Positions 11,199 to 21,056 of a stretch of 64,000 bases of DNA are shown in pieces. The stretch is taken from the NCBI GenBank assembly GCA_030704615.1, contig CM060732.1, forward strand, positions 3,470,001-3,534,000, written 5' to 3'. Position 1 is the first letter of the stretch. Every line of letters starts with the position of its first letter. Below the pieces are notes generated by a model that was not told the DNA's origin, ran no database searches, and saw nothing but the letters and a program-made list of their open reading frames with translations. Both the position numbers and the translations under genes were made by a program. The DNA comes from Takakia lepidozioides (lineage: Eukaryota > Streptophyta > Takakiopsida > Takakiales > Takakiaceae).

Positions 11199-13894
11199 TG
11201 ACAGCAACACCAACTGAAGAGGAAACCAGCATTTACCCATCACATTTCTATGAAGAAAGAGAAGGAGAAATGGAAATCCTAGAAGAACCAGCCACTGTGA
11301 GCTTACAGGATGAAGTGGTGACTGGTTGGACAATCACAGCTGATGAGCAGGTGAGGGAAGTAAATGTGGGAACTAAAGAGGAACCGAGGATGGTGAAAGT
11401 AGGAGCTGATTTGGAGCCGGAATTCTTCGAAGAAGCTAAAAGCTTGTTCATCAAATACAGAGATGTATTTGCTTGGAGCTATGAGGATCTAAAAGGGATA
11501 CCACCTGAAGTCTGTCAGCATAAGATTGAACTAGAACCAGAGTCAGTACCAATCAAGCAGGCGAGGTATAGAATGAATCCCAACTACGCACAGAAGGTTG
11601 GAGAAGAGATAAAGAAGTTGGCTGAGGCTAAGTTTATATACCCAATAGAGTATACAACTTGGTTGTCACCCATTGTTATAGTTCCCAAGAAGAATGGCAA
11701 ACTAAGAGTATGTGTGAACTATAAGAAGCTGAATGCTTGTACGAAGAAAGATCCTTTCCCTTTGCCATTCACAGAAGCAGTATTAGACACTGTGGCAGGC
11801 CATGAGATGTACTCATTCATGGATGGCTTCAGTGGTTATAATCAAGTGCAAGTGGCAGAAGAAGACCAAGGGAAAACAGCTTTCATCACAGACTGGGGGG
11901 CTTATGCATACAAAGTCATGCCCTTTGGACTTTGTAATGCACCAGCGACCTTTCAGAGAGTGATAAGTGAATCTTTTCATGAGTATCTGGATGATTTCAT
12001 GCAGGTATTCTTGGATGATTTCAGTGTGTACAGCTCTAAGAATGAGCACTTGCATAAATTGGAGTTATGTTTGGCCAGATGCAGGATGAGAGGTCTGGGC
12101 CTGAATCCAGAGAAGTGTACTTTCTGTGTGAACTCAGGGGTGCTTCTGGGACACATTGTGTGTAAGAAGGGACTCCTTGTGGATCCCAGAAAGACAGAGT
12201 CCATTAAAGCCTCTCCACCACCAGTGAATGTTAAAAGTCTACGGAGATTCCTTGGGCAAACCAGTTATTACAGGAGATTTGTCAAAAGGTATGCACAAAT
12301 AGCAGCACCATTGAGCAAACTACTGAAGAAAGATGCAGTGTTTGCCTGGACAGCTGAATGTCAACAGGCATTTGAGGAACTTACACTGTCAGTAACAACT
12401 ACACCTGTGCTGATTAACCCTCACTGGCATGTAGTATTCCATGTTCACTGCGATGCATCAGGAGAAGCGTTGGGAGCGGTGTTAGCCCAGAATGTTACAG
12501 GGAATATAGATTCACCTGTGTACTATGCTAGCCGGTTGATGAACAGTGCTGAAAGGAACTATAGCACAACGGAAAGAGAAGCATTGGCAATGATCTATGC
12601 AGTGAAGAAATTCAGGCATTACCTGTTGGGCAAGAAGTTTATGTTCTATGTGGATCACCAGGCTCTGATATACCTGGTAAACAAACCTCTGATAAGCGGA
12701 AGAATAGCAAGATGGTTGATAATCTTGCACGAGTTTGAGTTCGAGGTTGTTTACAAGCCTGGGAGACTGCATCTTGTGGCGGATCATTTGTCACGATTGT
12801 CAACAGGAGAACCAGCCAGAGGAATAGATGATCAATTACCAGATGCGAGTCTCTTTGCAGTGGAGGTGCAGGGAAGTGCAGATGACTGGTTAGATTGGCA
12901 GTGGCCAATCAGATACTACCTTGCTCATGGTCAGTGCCCACCTAGTTATGGTAAGGAGCAGAGGAAGAGAATCGCTATCAAAGCTTTACCTTATACTATG
13001 GTAGGAAGCAGAATGTATAAGTTAGGACCTGATGGAGTACTAAAACGATGCTTGTACCACCATGAAGTAAATAAAGTTTTGGCGGAAGTTCATAAAGGAG
13101 TGGCTGGAGGTCATTTTGGAGAAGAGACTACCAGTAGGAAGATACTACTCGCAGGATACTGGTGGCCTACTTTGTTCAAAGATGTACACGAGTATTGTCA
13201 GAAGTGTGATGAATGTCAGAGGCTAGGACCTTTGCAGAGATCTGGAAGGATGGCCTTGCATCCTACAATGCCTACGGAACCATTTCAGAAATGGGGACTA
13301 GACTTTGTTGGACCAATTAACCCACCATCCAAGAATACACGAAACAGGTACATAATTACAGCCACTGATTATACTACAAAGTGGGTGGAAGCTAAAGCTT
13401 TGAGGGACAACACAGCCAAGTCCACAGCAAGGTTCCTGTATGAGAACATACTTACACGATTTGGCTGTCCCTTAGAATTTATCAGTGATCAGGGAAGTCA
13501 CTTCATGAATGAGACCATTGAGTTGTTGACTAAAGAGTTCATGATTGTGCATAGAAAGAGTACAACATATTACCCACAGGGTAATGGGCAGGCAGAGGCT
13601 ACCAACAAAATACTATGTACTATCTTGGCTAAGATAGTCAATGCAAACAGAACGGATTGGGATACAAAGCTGCTGACAGCTTTGTGGTCATACAGGACTT
13701 CATATAAAGTCACCACTAAGTATACACCATTCCAATTAGTTTATGGTATGGAAGCCTTACTTCCAGTGGAATTCCTGTTACCTACCATGAGAACGGAGTG
13801 GGGAAAAGAATGGAATTGCAAGACTCCATCAAGGTCAGGAAACATGAATTATACCATGTGGAAGAAGTACGTGCTGATGCAGCTGATAATATGA
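11129..13894 (+). CDS. Ty3-type Pol: reverse transcriptase, RNase H, integrase
   Basis: The 921-codon frame contains RT (KKNGKLRVCVNYKKLN; MPFGLCNAPATFQ; active site FLDDF with Asp 296-297), an RNase H (CDASGEALGAVL, YSTTEREALAMIYAVKKFRH, YVDHQALIYL) and an integrase. The integrase zinc region is H...H...CQKCDEC, and its catalytic core has LDFVGPI, FISDQGSHF and PQGNGQAEATN, so the D, D and E are all present. A FLDD box instead of YIDD is unusual but seen in plant Ty3 elements. The real protein continues from the protease ORF by a shift near 11190 and into the integrase C-terminus by a shift near 13805. Together they form the replication enzyme of an LTR retrotransposon. It is the best preserved pol in the window. 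Confidence 0.95.
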   Translation: MGAGCRDAAGKPKLFERYLLCGVVTATPTEEETSIYPSHFYEEREGEMEILEEPATVSLQDEVVTGWTITADEQVREVNVGTKEEPRMVKVGADLEPEFFEEAKSLFIKYRDVFAWSYEDLKGIPPEVCQHKIELEPESVPIKQARYRMNPNYAQKVGEEIKKLAEAKFIYPIEYTTWLSPIVIVPKKNGKLRVCVNYKKLNACTKKDPFPLPFTEAVLDTVAGHEMYSFMDGFSGYNQVQVAEEDQGKTAFITDWGAYAYKVMPFGLCNAPATFQRVISESFHEYLDDFMQVFLDDFSVYSSKNEHLHKLELCLARCRMRGLGLNPEKCTFCVNSGVLLGHIVCKKGLLVDPRKTESIKASPPPVNVKSLRRFLGQTSYYRRFVKRYAQIAAPLSKLLKKDAVFAWTAECQQAFEELTLSVTTTPVLINPHWHVVFHVHCDASGEALGAVLAQNVTGNIDSPVYYASRLMNSAERNYSTTEREALAMIYAVKKFRHYLLGKKFMFYVDHQALIYLVNKPLISGRIARWLIILHEFEFEVVYKPGRLHLVADHLSRLSTGEPARGIDDQLPDASLFAVEVQGSADDWLDWQWPIRYYLAHGQCPPSYGKEQRKRIAIKALPYTMVGSRMYKLGPDGVLKRCLYHHEVNKVLAEVHKGVAGGHFGEETTSRKILLAGYWWPTLFKDVHEYCQKCDECQRLGPLQRSGRMALHPTMPTEPFQKWGLDFVGPINPPSKNTRNRYIITATDYTTKWVEAKALRDNTAKSTARFLYENILTRFGCPLEFISDQGSHFMNETIELLTKEFMIVHRKSTTYYPQGNGQAEATNKILCTILAKIVNANRTDWDTKLLTALWSYRTSYKVTTKYTPFQLVYGMEALLPVEFLLPTMRTEWGKEWNCKTPSRSGNMNYTMWKKYVLMQLII

Positions 13895-14391
13895 CCAGAA
13901 TTCAGATGAAGAGAAAGGAACAGTTTGATGAAGGCAAGTTAAAGACTTTTAAGACGGGGGATTTGGTTCTATGGTTGCAGAAGAAAGGAAAGATTCAAGC
14001 TTCTAAGCTTAAATCACCATGGAAAGGACCTTATGTCATACAAAAGATGTATGATAACAACACCGCCATGTTACAAACCATTAACAAAGAAATGCTGGGA
14101 AGAGTCAATGCCAATAAGTTGAAGGGGTACAGTGGTATCCATGACAAACCCTTGCAGCATGATTTGCATGTTGAACCGCAAGAGCAGTCACGGGCTGCAC
14201 CAGTGTTACGAACGGAGTATGGAGCACTTGTCGCTAGGCCGAGCATATATGACCAGGGCGGGCAAAACAAACGTGACACAGCCTATCACAGCCCATCACG
14301 ACGTGACACAGCCTATCACAGCCCATCAAGGCAAAGCACAGCCTATCACAGCCCATCAAGCAGCAACCTATCACAGCCCATCACAACGTGA
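13798..14391 (+). CDS. Integrase C-terminal region (frameshifted continuation)
   Basis: The frame carries MTRIQMKRKEQFDEGKLK and then FKTGDLVLWLQKKGKI...KLKSPWKGPYVI, the GPF/Y-type small beta-barrel module at the end of Ty3 integrases. It overlaps the pol ORF by 97 bp in another frame, with a one-base slip in the A-run near 13802-13807. The last 50 codons are the CACAGCC repeat translated (AYHSPSRR) and are probably not functional; the true end is likely near 14260. No chromodomain is seen. Confidence 0.8.
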   Translation: MGKRMELQDSIKVRKHELYHVEEVRADAADNMTRIQMKRKEQFDEGKLKTFKTGDLVLWLQKKGKIQASKLKSPWKGPYVIQKMYDNNTAMLQTINKEMLGRVNANKLKGYSGIHDKPLQHDLHVEPQEQSRAAPVLRTEYGALVARPSIYDQGGQNKRDTAYHSPSRRDTAYHSPSRQSTAYHSPSSSNLSQPITT

Positions 14392-14543
14392 CACAGCCTA
14401 TCACAGCCCAGCACGGCGCAACACAACCTATCACAACCTACCACAGCGTGTCACAGCCTATCACAGCTTACCACAGTGCATCACAGCCTATCACAGCGTA
14501 ACACAGTATGACACAGCCTGTCACAGCTCAACACAGCCTACTA
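14269..14543. repeat. CACAGCC-rich simple tandem array after pol
   Basis: Repeats of the type acacagcctatcacagcccatcac fill about 275 bp right after the integrase module. The inverted copy has the complementary array at about 21345-21640. A related array occurs at 18920-19180, which I place in the putative 3' LTR. Confidence 0.85.
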
Positions 14544-14728
14544 GGGTTACACGATCCATAGAATCAGTGACAGGTGGACGCATAATAACTTCAGGAAAAT
14601 GGCTGACGGAAAGAAAACGGAAATTAGTTTAAAAATAGACACGTGGAGGTCAGGGCGCGACACACAGCTGAGAAGGAAGTGCAACAGGTGTCATAAAAGA
14701 AAGAGGACAAGAACGGCCGTCAAAAGGG

Positions 14729-15985
14729 ATGAAAGGCGGGCCCATTAATGAATACGGAAAAAGGGAAACGGAACGAACGGCAAGTACAGAAAAGCGAAAT
14801 TCTTGTCACATGTGTGATCCTAGTGGACTATCCAGCAGGGAAAGTCCACTAAAGAAAATAAAATCTAAAATCCAGTCACAGCGGATACAGCCAATAGAAA
14901 ACCAGAGAAAGGATCAAGAAAATGGAGGGAAATTGAGCGCAAGAGGCGGCGTCGTTCTGAGTAACGGGCGTCTCGACAGGACAGACCATCAATGCTATAG
15001 CTTGGAAACTATGGAGGAACTAACAGACTATACGCTCGCAATATTACTTACGCAGTGGCATAGACACGAAAGGACAGAGCGGAGCTTTTCTCTTGAGCGA
15101 TGCTTGCAAGCCCCGCAGGCTTACAAGAAATTACCCATAGCTTTCTGCGGCAACCATACGTTTATGCTTTGTGCACTACAGGCATTCCTGCAGTTGTTAC
15201 AGCCAAAACAGTTCTGTGAGTCTAAAATGAAGAGAGTGAGAGGAATGGAGGAAATCAGGGTGAAGAGCACCACAATTCTGCAGAAACAAACGATTGCTAC
15301 CCCACAGGCGATACAGATACTGGAGGAGCTGAGATTGCAAGGATTGCAAAGCCTAGATTGGACATTACACCATAGACAGTACATGTTACAATTTTTGCAG
15401 AACTTTGAGCCAAGGACAGGAACAACAACGGTGAAGGGAGTTGAATTGATGATTACTCCCCTATACCTCCAGCAATTGTTTCGATTGCCAGCAGGTCAGG
15501 TGCATGTGGAGGAACACAGGGCAAGACTGCAAATAGGGGACTTATTCCAAGAAGGGAGTTTCTTTAAAACTCAGGGTTATGCTTGTACCAAGGCTGTGTA
15601 CCCAGGGCTAAAAGAGGTAGGCCAGGTATTGAACGTTCTGATTGCCATGAAACAGAACCAACAGTATTTGAGCAGATCCTTCACAGAGGAAATACTCAAA
15701 GGCCTGAAGGGACAAGAGGTACAATGGGCGGACATAATGTACAACGCACTGGTGGAGGAGATGAAAAGATTACAAGGTACTACCGCAAAGTCTCCTATCA
15801 TAGTGTCTGGCCCAATCATTGCTCAAATAATCCTTGATTCTGGCATACTTGATGCGCAAGAAAGGAAATGGGAGTGTTTGAGCCAGAAACCACTGCAATG
15901 GAAGAGCAAGGCTCTTCACACAGTGAGGGTGGACTAGCAGGGCAACCCGAGACTAAGAGGCAGAGACGGGGAAAGACTGTAGTGG
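14729..15985 (+). CDS. Unidentified element ORF downstream of pol, first part
   Basis: A 402-codon frame (14729-15937) continues in another frame after an indel near 15930. I do not recognise it with confidence. Visible parts are a basic N-terminal stretch, SLERCLQAPQAYKKLPIAFC, HHRQYMLQFLQNFEPRTG, and ITPLYLQQLFRLPAGQVHVE followed by LFQEGSFFKTQGYACTKA. The pattern of an early aromatic block followed by a 'position x, then LP' motif reminds me of the ORF1/PMD-type region of some plant retrotransposons, but only by layout. The same protein is encoded at 19877-21056 on the minus strand, and a diverged relative lies at 40600-40984, so it is a conserved element gene. Being 3' of pol is the position of env-like or extra ORFs in some plant Ty3 lineages. 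Confidence 0.6.
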
Positions 15986-16034
15986 CGGATCCACTGGCTT
16001 CACGGATTCCGCATGATAATGTTTCCAAGCTCAT

Positions 16035-17243
16035 GTGCAGGAAGGGGCACAGCAGCACAGAGAAATGCTATTACTGGAAGCAGGACCTTCAGAGAGGGAG
16101 GAGGAAGTTACTTCTGTATCACAACCATCACAGCCAGCTGATCGACTTGTCACAAGGTCACAAGTTGTCCATGCAGCTCAACCAGAAATAATTGATTTGG
16201 AAAGAGAAGGGTTAGATATTCCAACTACAGAACAGATAGTGGCAGAAATGGAGAAGGGGGACCTTCTCTATGAATATTCTGGTCTGGTCAAGGAGACAGA
16301 GATCCCAGAGGTGCAACAGTTGCCCAAGGGAAATCCTGAGGTGCATATAATACACACACCTGTGTCGGAGGTACCACAGGCGGAAGGTCATGACACTGTA
16401 GCACCGGTGATAGATGAAGTGGTTCAGGAAGAAAATCCGGTGGGACAATGGCCTGAATGGTTCGTGAGACATCACACTGTTGAGGATCAGGAGGAACAGC
16501 AGCAACCTCACCATGATGACCCTCAACAGGCAATGCTGATGAGTTCCATAGGCAGGACACTTAATTTGTTGGGGACTTATGTCAAATCCCATGTTCCAAC
16601 TACCCAATTGACAGCCTTGAGAGAGGAACTCAGGAAGGAGTTTGAGGCTCGACTAGCCACTGAGTGTGCAAACAAGGTCGATGAAGAGGTCACTCTCAAG
16701 ATGCAGCAGGACTTGGGAAATACAGAAGCGGCTTTGCAATTGGCCAAGGAACAATTGATTGAGGCAGGCCTCGCGCAAGACCAGTTGCACGAAGCACATA
16801 AGCAACAGCTATACCAAATGCAGGTGCAGCATGAAAGCAAGTTGCAAGAAGTGAATGCACTACATACGGAGTTGCAGACAGTGCATGACAGGATGGCGAT
16901 ACAATGTGCTACATTCACAACTATGCTTGACCAATCTACAAAAGAAATAAACAGTCAAGCGGAAAAATGTACGAAGGCAGAAGAGGAGAATGTTGAGCAA
17001 ATGAAACTCATTGTCGATATGAAGAATACAATCTGTCGCAATGAGGATACTTTCAAGCAATACAGGCAGGTTGAAGCTGATCAAGAGAAGCACATCGTGG
17101 AGTTGCAACAAACGATCATGGCCAATAGAAATGAAATCGCGGTCAATAACAAGGCTTGGAGGGAAGCTAATAATCTGGCTGCTGCCTATGCGAATTGGTT
17201 GAACCTCAGGCGAAGCGCATGGAGGCTTTACAACAGCAGTTAG
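16035..17243 (+). CDS. Element ORF downstream of pol, coiled-coil part
   Basis: The 402-codon frame follows the previous ORF after a frameshift and reads through an acidic region (IIDLEREGLDIPTTEQIVAE) into long heptad-like helices from residue about 190 on (LTALREELRKEFEARLATEC, QLYQMQVQHESKLQEVNALH, and further Glu/Gln-rich stretches). No catalytic motif is seen. The frame breaks near 17200, and the coiled coil continues in the next ORF (VEPQAKRMEALQQQLEVYKL). A structural or packaging role would suit a long coiled coil, but this is a guess. Codon use and spacing suggest one protein of roughly 1,250 residues split by decay. Confidence 0.6.
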   Translation: MQEGAQQHREMLLLEAGPSEREEEVTSVSQPSQPADRLVTRSQVVHAAQPEIIDLEREGLDIPTTEQIVAEMEKGDLLYEYSGLVKETEIPEVQQLPKGNPEVHIIHTPVSEVPQAEGHDTVAPVIDEVVQEENPVGQWPEWFVRHHTVEDQEEQQQPHHDDPQQAMLMSSIGRTLNLLGTYVKSHVPTTQLTALREELRKEFEARLATECANKVDEEVTLKMQQDLGNTEAALQLAKEQLIEAGLAQDQLHEAHKQQLYQMQVQHESKLQEVNALHTELQTVHDRMAIQCATFTTMLDQSTKEINSQAEKCTKAEEENVEQMKLIVDMKNTICRNEDTFKQYRQVEADQEKHIVELQQTIMANRNEIAVNNKAWREANNLAAAYANWLNLRRSAWRLYNSS

Positions 17244-18756
17244 AAGTGTACAAGCTAAGAGAGGAGCAAACTCTCAGGGGAACCACAAGCAACTTGGTGG
17301 ATAACAGCCTTATGCAGGTCTGGTTAGCACAAGGGCCAGTAGAGGGCAAAGCACCACGAAAGCTCACCCAAAGCGAGATGAATGAGCTCAGGCTGCAGGT
17401 GCAGAACATTGCCACAACTACTATAGACAATGTCTATAGTAGGATAGCAGAGTTACAAGAGGATGTAGACGGACTGCAGACTCAAGTGGAGGACCTCACT
17501 TCAAACATCGACAAAAGAGTCTATATCCCTCAGGAACAGCTAATGGCTTCTTATTTACAAGCCAGAACTTTGGCTTTTCAGTCTTCACAGGAGGTGCAGG
17601 AGATGCCAATGATACAAGAGCCAGTACCACCACCACCACAACAAGTCACTGTACCAGTAGCTGAACCTGTGGTTACTACAACCACACCACAGCCACCACA
17701 GCCTGAGGTATGGGGCAATGCTGCTTTTAACCCACCTAAAACTCCAGCTGCAAGGGAGTACAGTAGGGCTATGATTATGCCCTTCAACCAAATTCCCATC
17801 ATGTTGGATTTGGCTTGGAAAGAATTTAGTCCTCCGCAGTCATTCGCACATTACTACCAAATCATGCGTATTTGGCTGCCAGTGGCAACTAGGACTAAAG
17901 TTCTTCCGAACAATCGACATATTGAAGATCATCACTTTGCACAATACTGGCACGAGGCAGGTACCATGTTGAGGGAATTGATTGCTTTCCAGGTTGTACA
18001 TGGACTCATTTATACCAAGACCAAGGAGGTAGCAAGTATTGTCATGGGATGCGGGTTATACTACGCTGCTTGTTTTCTGGTACGTTATCACATTGAGCAA
18101 CAAAAGATGCAAACACGCTTTCTGAGTTATTCCAGTGGGGATCATTGGGTATTACCTTCGGTGCCACCTCATATGTACCTATATGACGCAAAAGTTATGA
18201 TGCAAAAGGATTCTCAAATTCGTTCATGGTTTCAAGCGGCCTGGAACAATTTGTCAACACAGAAATTCGGCATTGATGATATTTCTATAAGGGACATGTG
18301 GCATGGAAATACTTGCACGCTGCACCAGTAATTGGTACCCCACTCACCTGGACAGACAAGGAGCTCAGTGTCTACACCAATTTTGCTGTTCAGCGGTTAC
18401 ACCAAGTTGTAAAATATAAACTTCCAGACATGGTAGGACAGCATTGTATGCCCCAGATGATTCCACAAAAAGTTCGAAAATTAAAACACCTGAGAGGCGA
18501 TGAGGATTCTGATACAACTGTTTCTTCACCGAATTCTTTTGACATGGGAGAAGACTATGCAATTCAGATGGCGAGAAGAAGCGACGGGGGTCTCCTATGC
18601 CGGAAAGGTTACCTCGATATCAGCCTCCAGAGGGACTCACTTATCCAGGTAGTGACCAACCATCTCCGTCAACCAGAGACAGACCTAGGGCTCGTACACA
18701 CAGTCCGCCAAAAACTCTCAACGTCAAAAAGGTGCTCACTCACAAAGGTTTGCTAA
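17195..18756 (+). CDS. Element ORF downstream of pol, C-terminal part
   Basis: One frame runs 17195-18331 and, after a slip at about 18300 (catggaaat), another runs 18298-18756. It continues the coiled coil (IAELQEDVDGLQTQVEDLTS), then a Pro/Thr/Val-rich linker (VPPPPQQVTVPVAEPVVTTT), then a compact Trp/Tyr-rich globular part with PIMLDLAWKEFSPPQSFAHY, VASIVMGCGLYYAACFLVRY and FGIDDISIRDMWHG. No signal peptide or clear membrane segment is present, which argues against a normal Env. I cannot assign a function. The last ORF stops 35 bp before the polypurine tract, as expected for the last gene of an LTR element. Confidence 0.55.
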
Positions 18757-18790
18757 TCGAAATCAGTAAACCGTGAGGACACGGCTTTTT

Positions 18791-18804
18791 GAGAGGGGAA
18801 AAGG
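18791..18804 (+). promoter_or_regulatory. Probable polypurine tract
   Basis: The run gagaggggaaaagg sits just 3' of the last element ORF and is followed by taatgttagagg, where a TG start of the 3' LTR could lie at 18808. Such tracts prime plus-strand DNA synthesis in LTR retrotransposons. A matching 5' LTR was not found, because the 5' end is missing. Confidence 0.5.
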
Positions 18805-18807
18805 TAA

Positions 18808-19730
18808 TGTTAGAGGACTGTCTGGGACTTAGACACTTAACGGGATCTGTAGGGTACCCTTAATTTTTGCACAGACTGAGACCAACAGGAGCCTTAGGGG
18901 TGACAGCAGCGCACTGTAGAGGGGGGTTACACAGCCCGTCACAGTAGTCACAGCCGACACAGCCAACACAGCCCGTCACAGTCGTCACAGCCGACACAGC
19001 CAACACAGCCCGTTACAGTCGTCACAGCAGACACAGCCGACACAGCCCGTCACAGTAGTCACAGCCGACACAGCCCGACACAGCCACACAGCCAGTCGAG
19101 CCCGACACAGCCAAACACAGTCGCACAGCCAGTCACAGCCCGTCACAGTTTCACACAGCCAGTCACAGCTTGACACAGCTGTCACGATCATAGGGAACGG
19201 AGAGCAGGACAGGGAACGACTGTGGGGAACAACACCTGCGAAGGGAACATGTTAGTTCACAGACGACGGTTAGTGAGGGAAACGGTTAGAACCACGGGTA
19301 GGAAGATAAAGGGAGAAGCGGGGATTTTGGGGATATCATTCGGTGGAGGACTTCTTGGTCATGGAGGAGAGGGGATCGGGCAGAGATTAAGAACGGAAGT
19401 GAAGATAGAGAGATGATGAGTAGATGCTTGTTATATGCAAGGCTGTAATGATATTGTAGAGCAGATTAGAGACACAATGGCTTCGGCCTGATACCTGATA
19501 AATCATAATCGGATACTTTTACGATACAATCACACTGTGTAGAGAGATCTGAGTGAAGCTGTGGAATGAATGGATGAGTTGATGAAATCCAATAGATTGA
19601 TAAAGCAAACTGATACTTAATTATCAATGGTAAGGTAGCTAACATGAATGCCAAAAGGGAAACAAATAGGAAACACCCCCATGATACACTAGCTGTAGGT
19701 CATGACTGATTGTTCTGCGCGGGCTGAGTA
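18808..19730 (+). mobile_element. Putative 3' LTR and flank, boundaries uncertain
   Basis: The interval starts at tgttagagg after the polypurine tract, contains a CACAGCC-type array (about 18920-19180) and then AT-richer sequence with no gene. The right limit cannot be fixed without a 5' LTR for comparison. The inverted copy of the same element family ends at about 19735, so the LTR ends before that. Confidence 0.35.
18920..19180. repeat. CACAGCC/GTCACAG simple array
   Basis: Interleaved copies of cacagcccgtcacagt, agtcacagccgacacagcc and cacagccagtcacagc make up about 260 bp. It is built from the same heptamers as the post-pol array at 14269-14543, which suggests a common origin by slippage or duplication within the element. 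Confidence 0.85.
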
Positions 19731-19734
19731 CTTA

Positions 19735-21056
19735 GAGATTTCCAACTCTTCTATCTTGGAGTTTCCGCCTCGAATAGCGAAGGGATGGGTGAGTAAATGT
19801 CGCGCGACAAACATTATCGTGCGGTTTCTGTGAAGCTAGTGGATCCGCCACTACAGTCATACCCCGCCTCTGTCTCTTAGTTTGATGTTGCCCTGCCAGT
19901 GGCCTCACTGTGTGAAGAGCCTTGCTCTTCAATTGCAGTGGTTGCCTCAAACACTCCCATCTCCTTCTTTTCCCGAGTATCAAGTATGCAAGAATCAAGA
20001 ATTATTTGAGCAATGATTGGTCCAGACACAATGATCAGAGACTTTGCAGCATGCCCTGTAACCTCTTCATCTCGTCCACCAATCCATTGTACATTAACTC
20101 CACCCAAGCGACATCCTCTCCCCTCAAAGCTTTCAGGATCTCCTCTGTGAATGACCTGTTCAAATACTGTTGGTTCTGTTTCATGGCAAACAGAACGTTC
20201 AAGATTTGGCCAACTTCTCTAAGCCCTGGGTACTCGGCCTTGGTACAAGCGTAGCCTTGAGTTTTAAAGAAACTCCCTTCTTGGAACAAATTCCCTATCT
20301 GCAATCTTGCCCTGTGCTCATCCACATCCACATGTCCTGATGGCAAATCAAACAATTGCTGCAGGTACTGGGGAGTAATTCTATATCTACTATCTACTCC
20401 CCTCACCTGAGTAACTCCTGTCCGAGGCTCAAAGTTATGAAGAAATTGTATCATGAATTGTCGATGATGCAAGGACCAGTCCTTGCGTAGCAATCCCTCC
20501 AATCGCAGCTCCTTCAGTAGTTGCACCGCCTGTGGTGTAGTAATCGTTTGCTTCTGTAAGATTGTGGTGCGCTTCACCTTGATATCCTCCATTCCTCTCA
20601 CTCTCTTCATTCTGGACAAACATAAAGGTTTTGGCTGCAACAAGTGAAGAAACGCCTGCAGGGCACAAAGCATAAAAGTATGGTTGGCGCAGAATGAAAT
20701 GGGTAAGTGCTTGTAAGCCTGTGGGGCTTGCAAGTATCGATTTAGAGAGAAAAGGTACTCTCCGTTCGTCCGTCCTTATGCCACTGCGTAAGTAGTAATG
20801 CGAGTGTATAGTCTGTTATTTCCACCATAGCTTCAAAGCTATAGCTTTGATTGTCTCTCCCATTGAGACGCCCGTTACTTGGAACGACGCCGACTCTTGC
20901 GCTCAGAATCCCTCTAAATTCTTGATCTTGCTTCTTGGAAAATACCCTCTGCAGGTAATTCTGGCTTATGATTGGCTGTTGGCTCTGTGATTGATTTTGT
21001 AATTTAATTTCCTTCCGTGGATTTTCCCCCCTGGACTGTCCAATAGGATAGCACAT
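19735..21056 (-). pseudogene. Inverted copy of the downstream element ORF
   Basis: Minus-strand frames 20742-21056, 20035-20733 and 19732-20107 encode the same protein as 14729-15985, with similar spacing (QAPQAYKHLPISFCANHTFM, HHRQFMIQFLHNFEPRTG, ITPQYLQQLFDLPSGHVDVD, and later VVADPLASQKPHDNV). A frameshift separates the blocks. Similarity stops near 19800, at the position equal to about 16020 of the plus copy, so this copy is 3'-truncated. It is useful as a second reading of the unidentified protein: conserved residues between the two copies argue that it was under selection as a protein. Confidence 0.75.

Noticed and set aside
18791-19730. Full LTR with defined ends for the plus-strand Ty3-type copy
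   Set aside because: Only the polypurine tract and a TG start can be proposed; no second LTR copy is in the window to set the right end.
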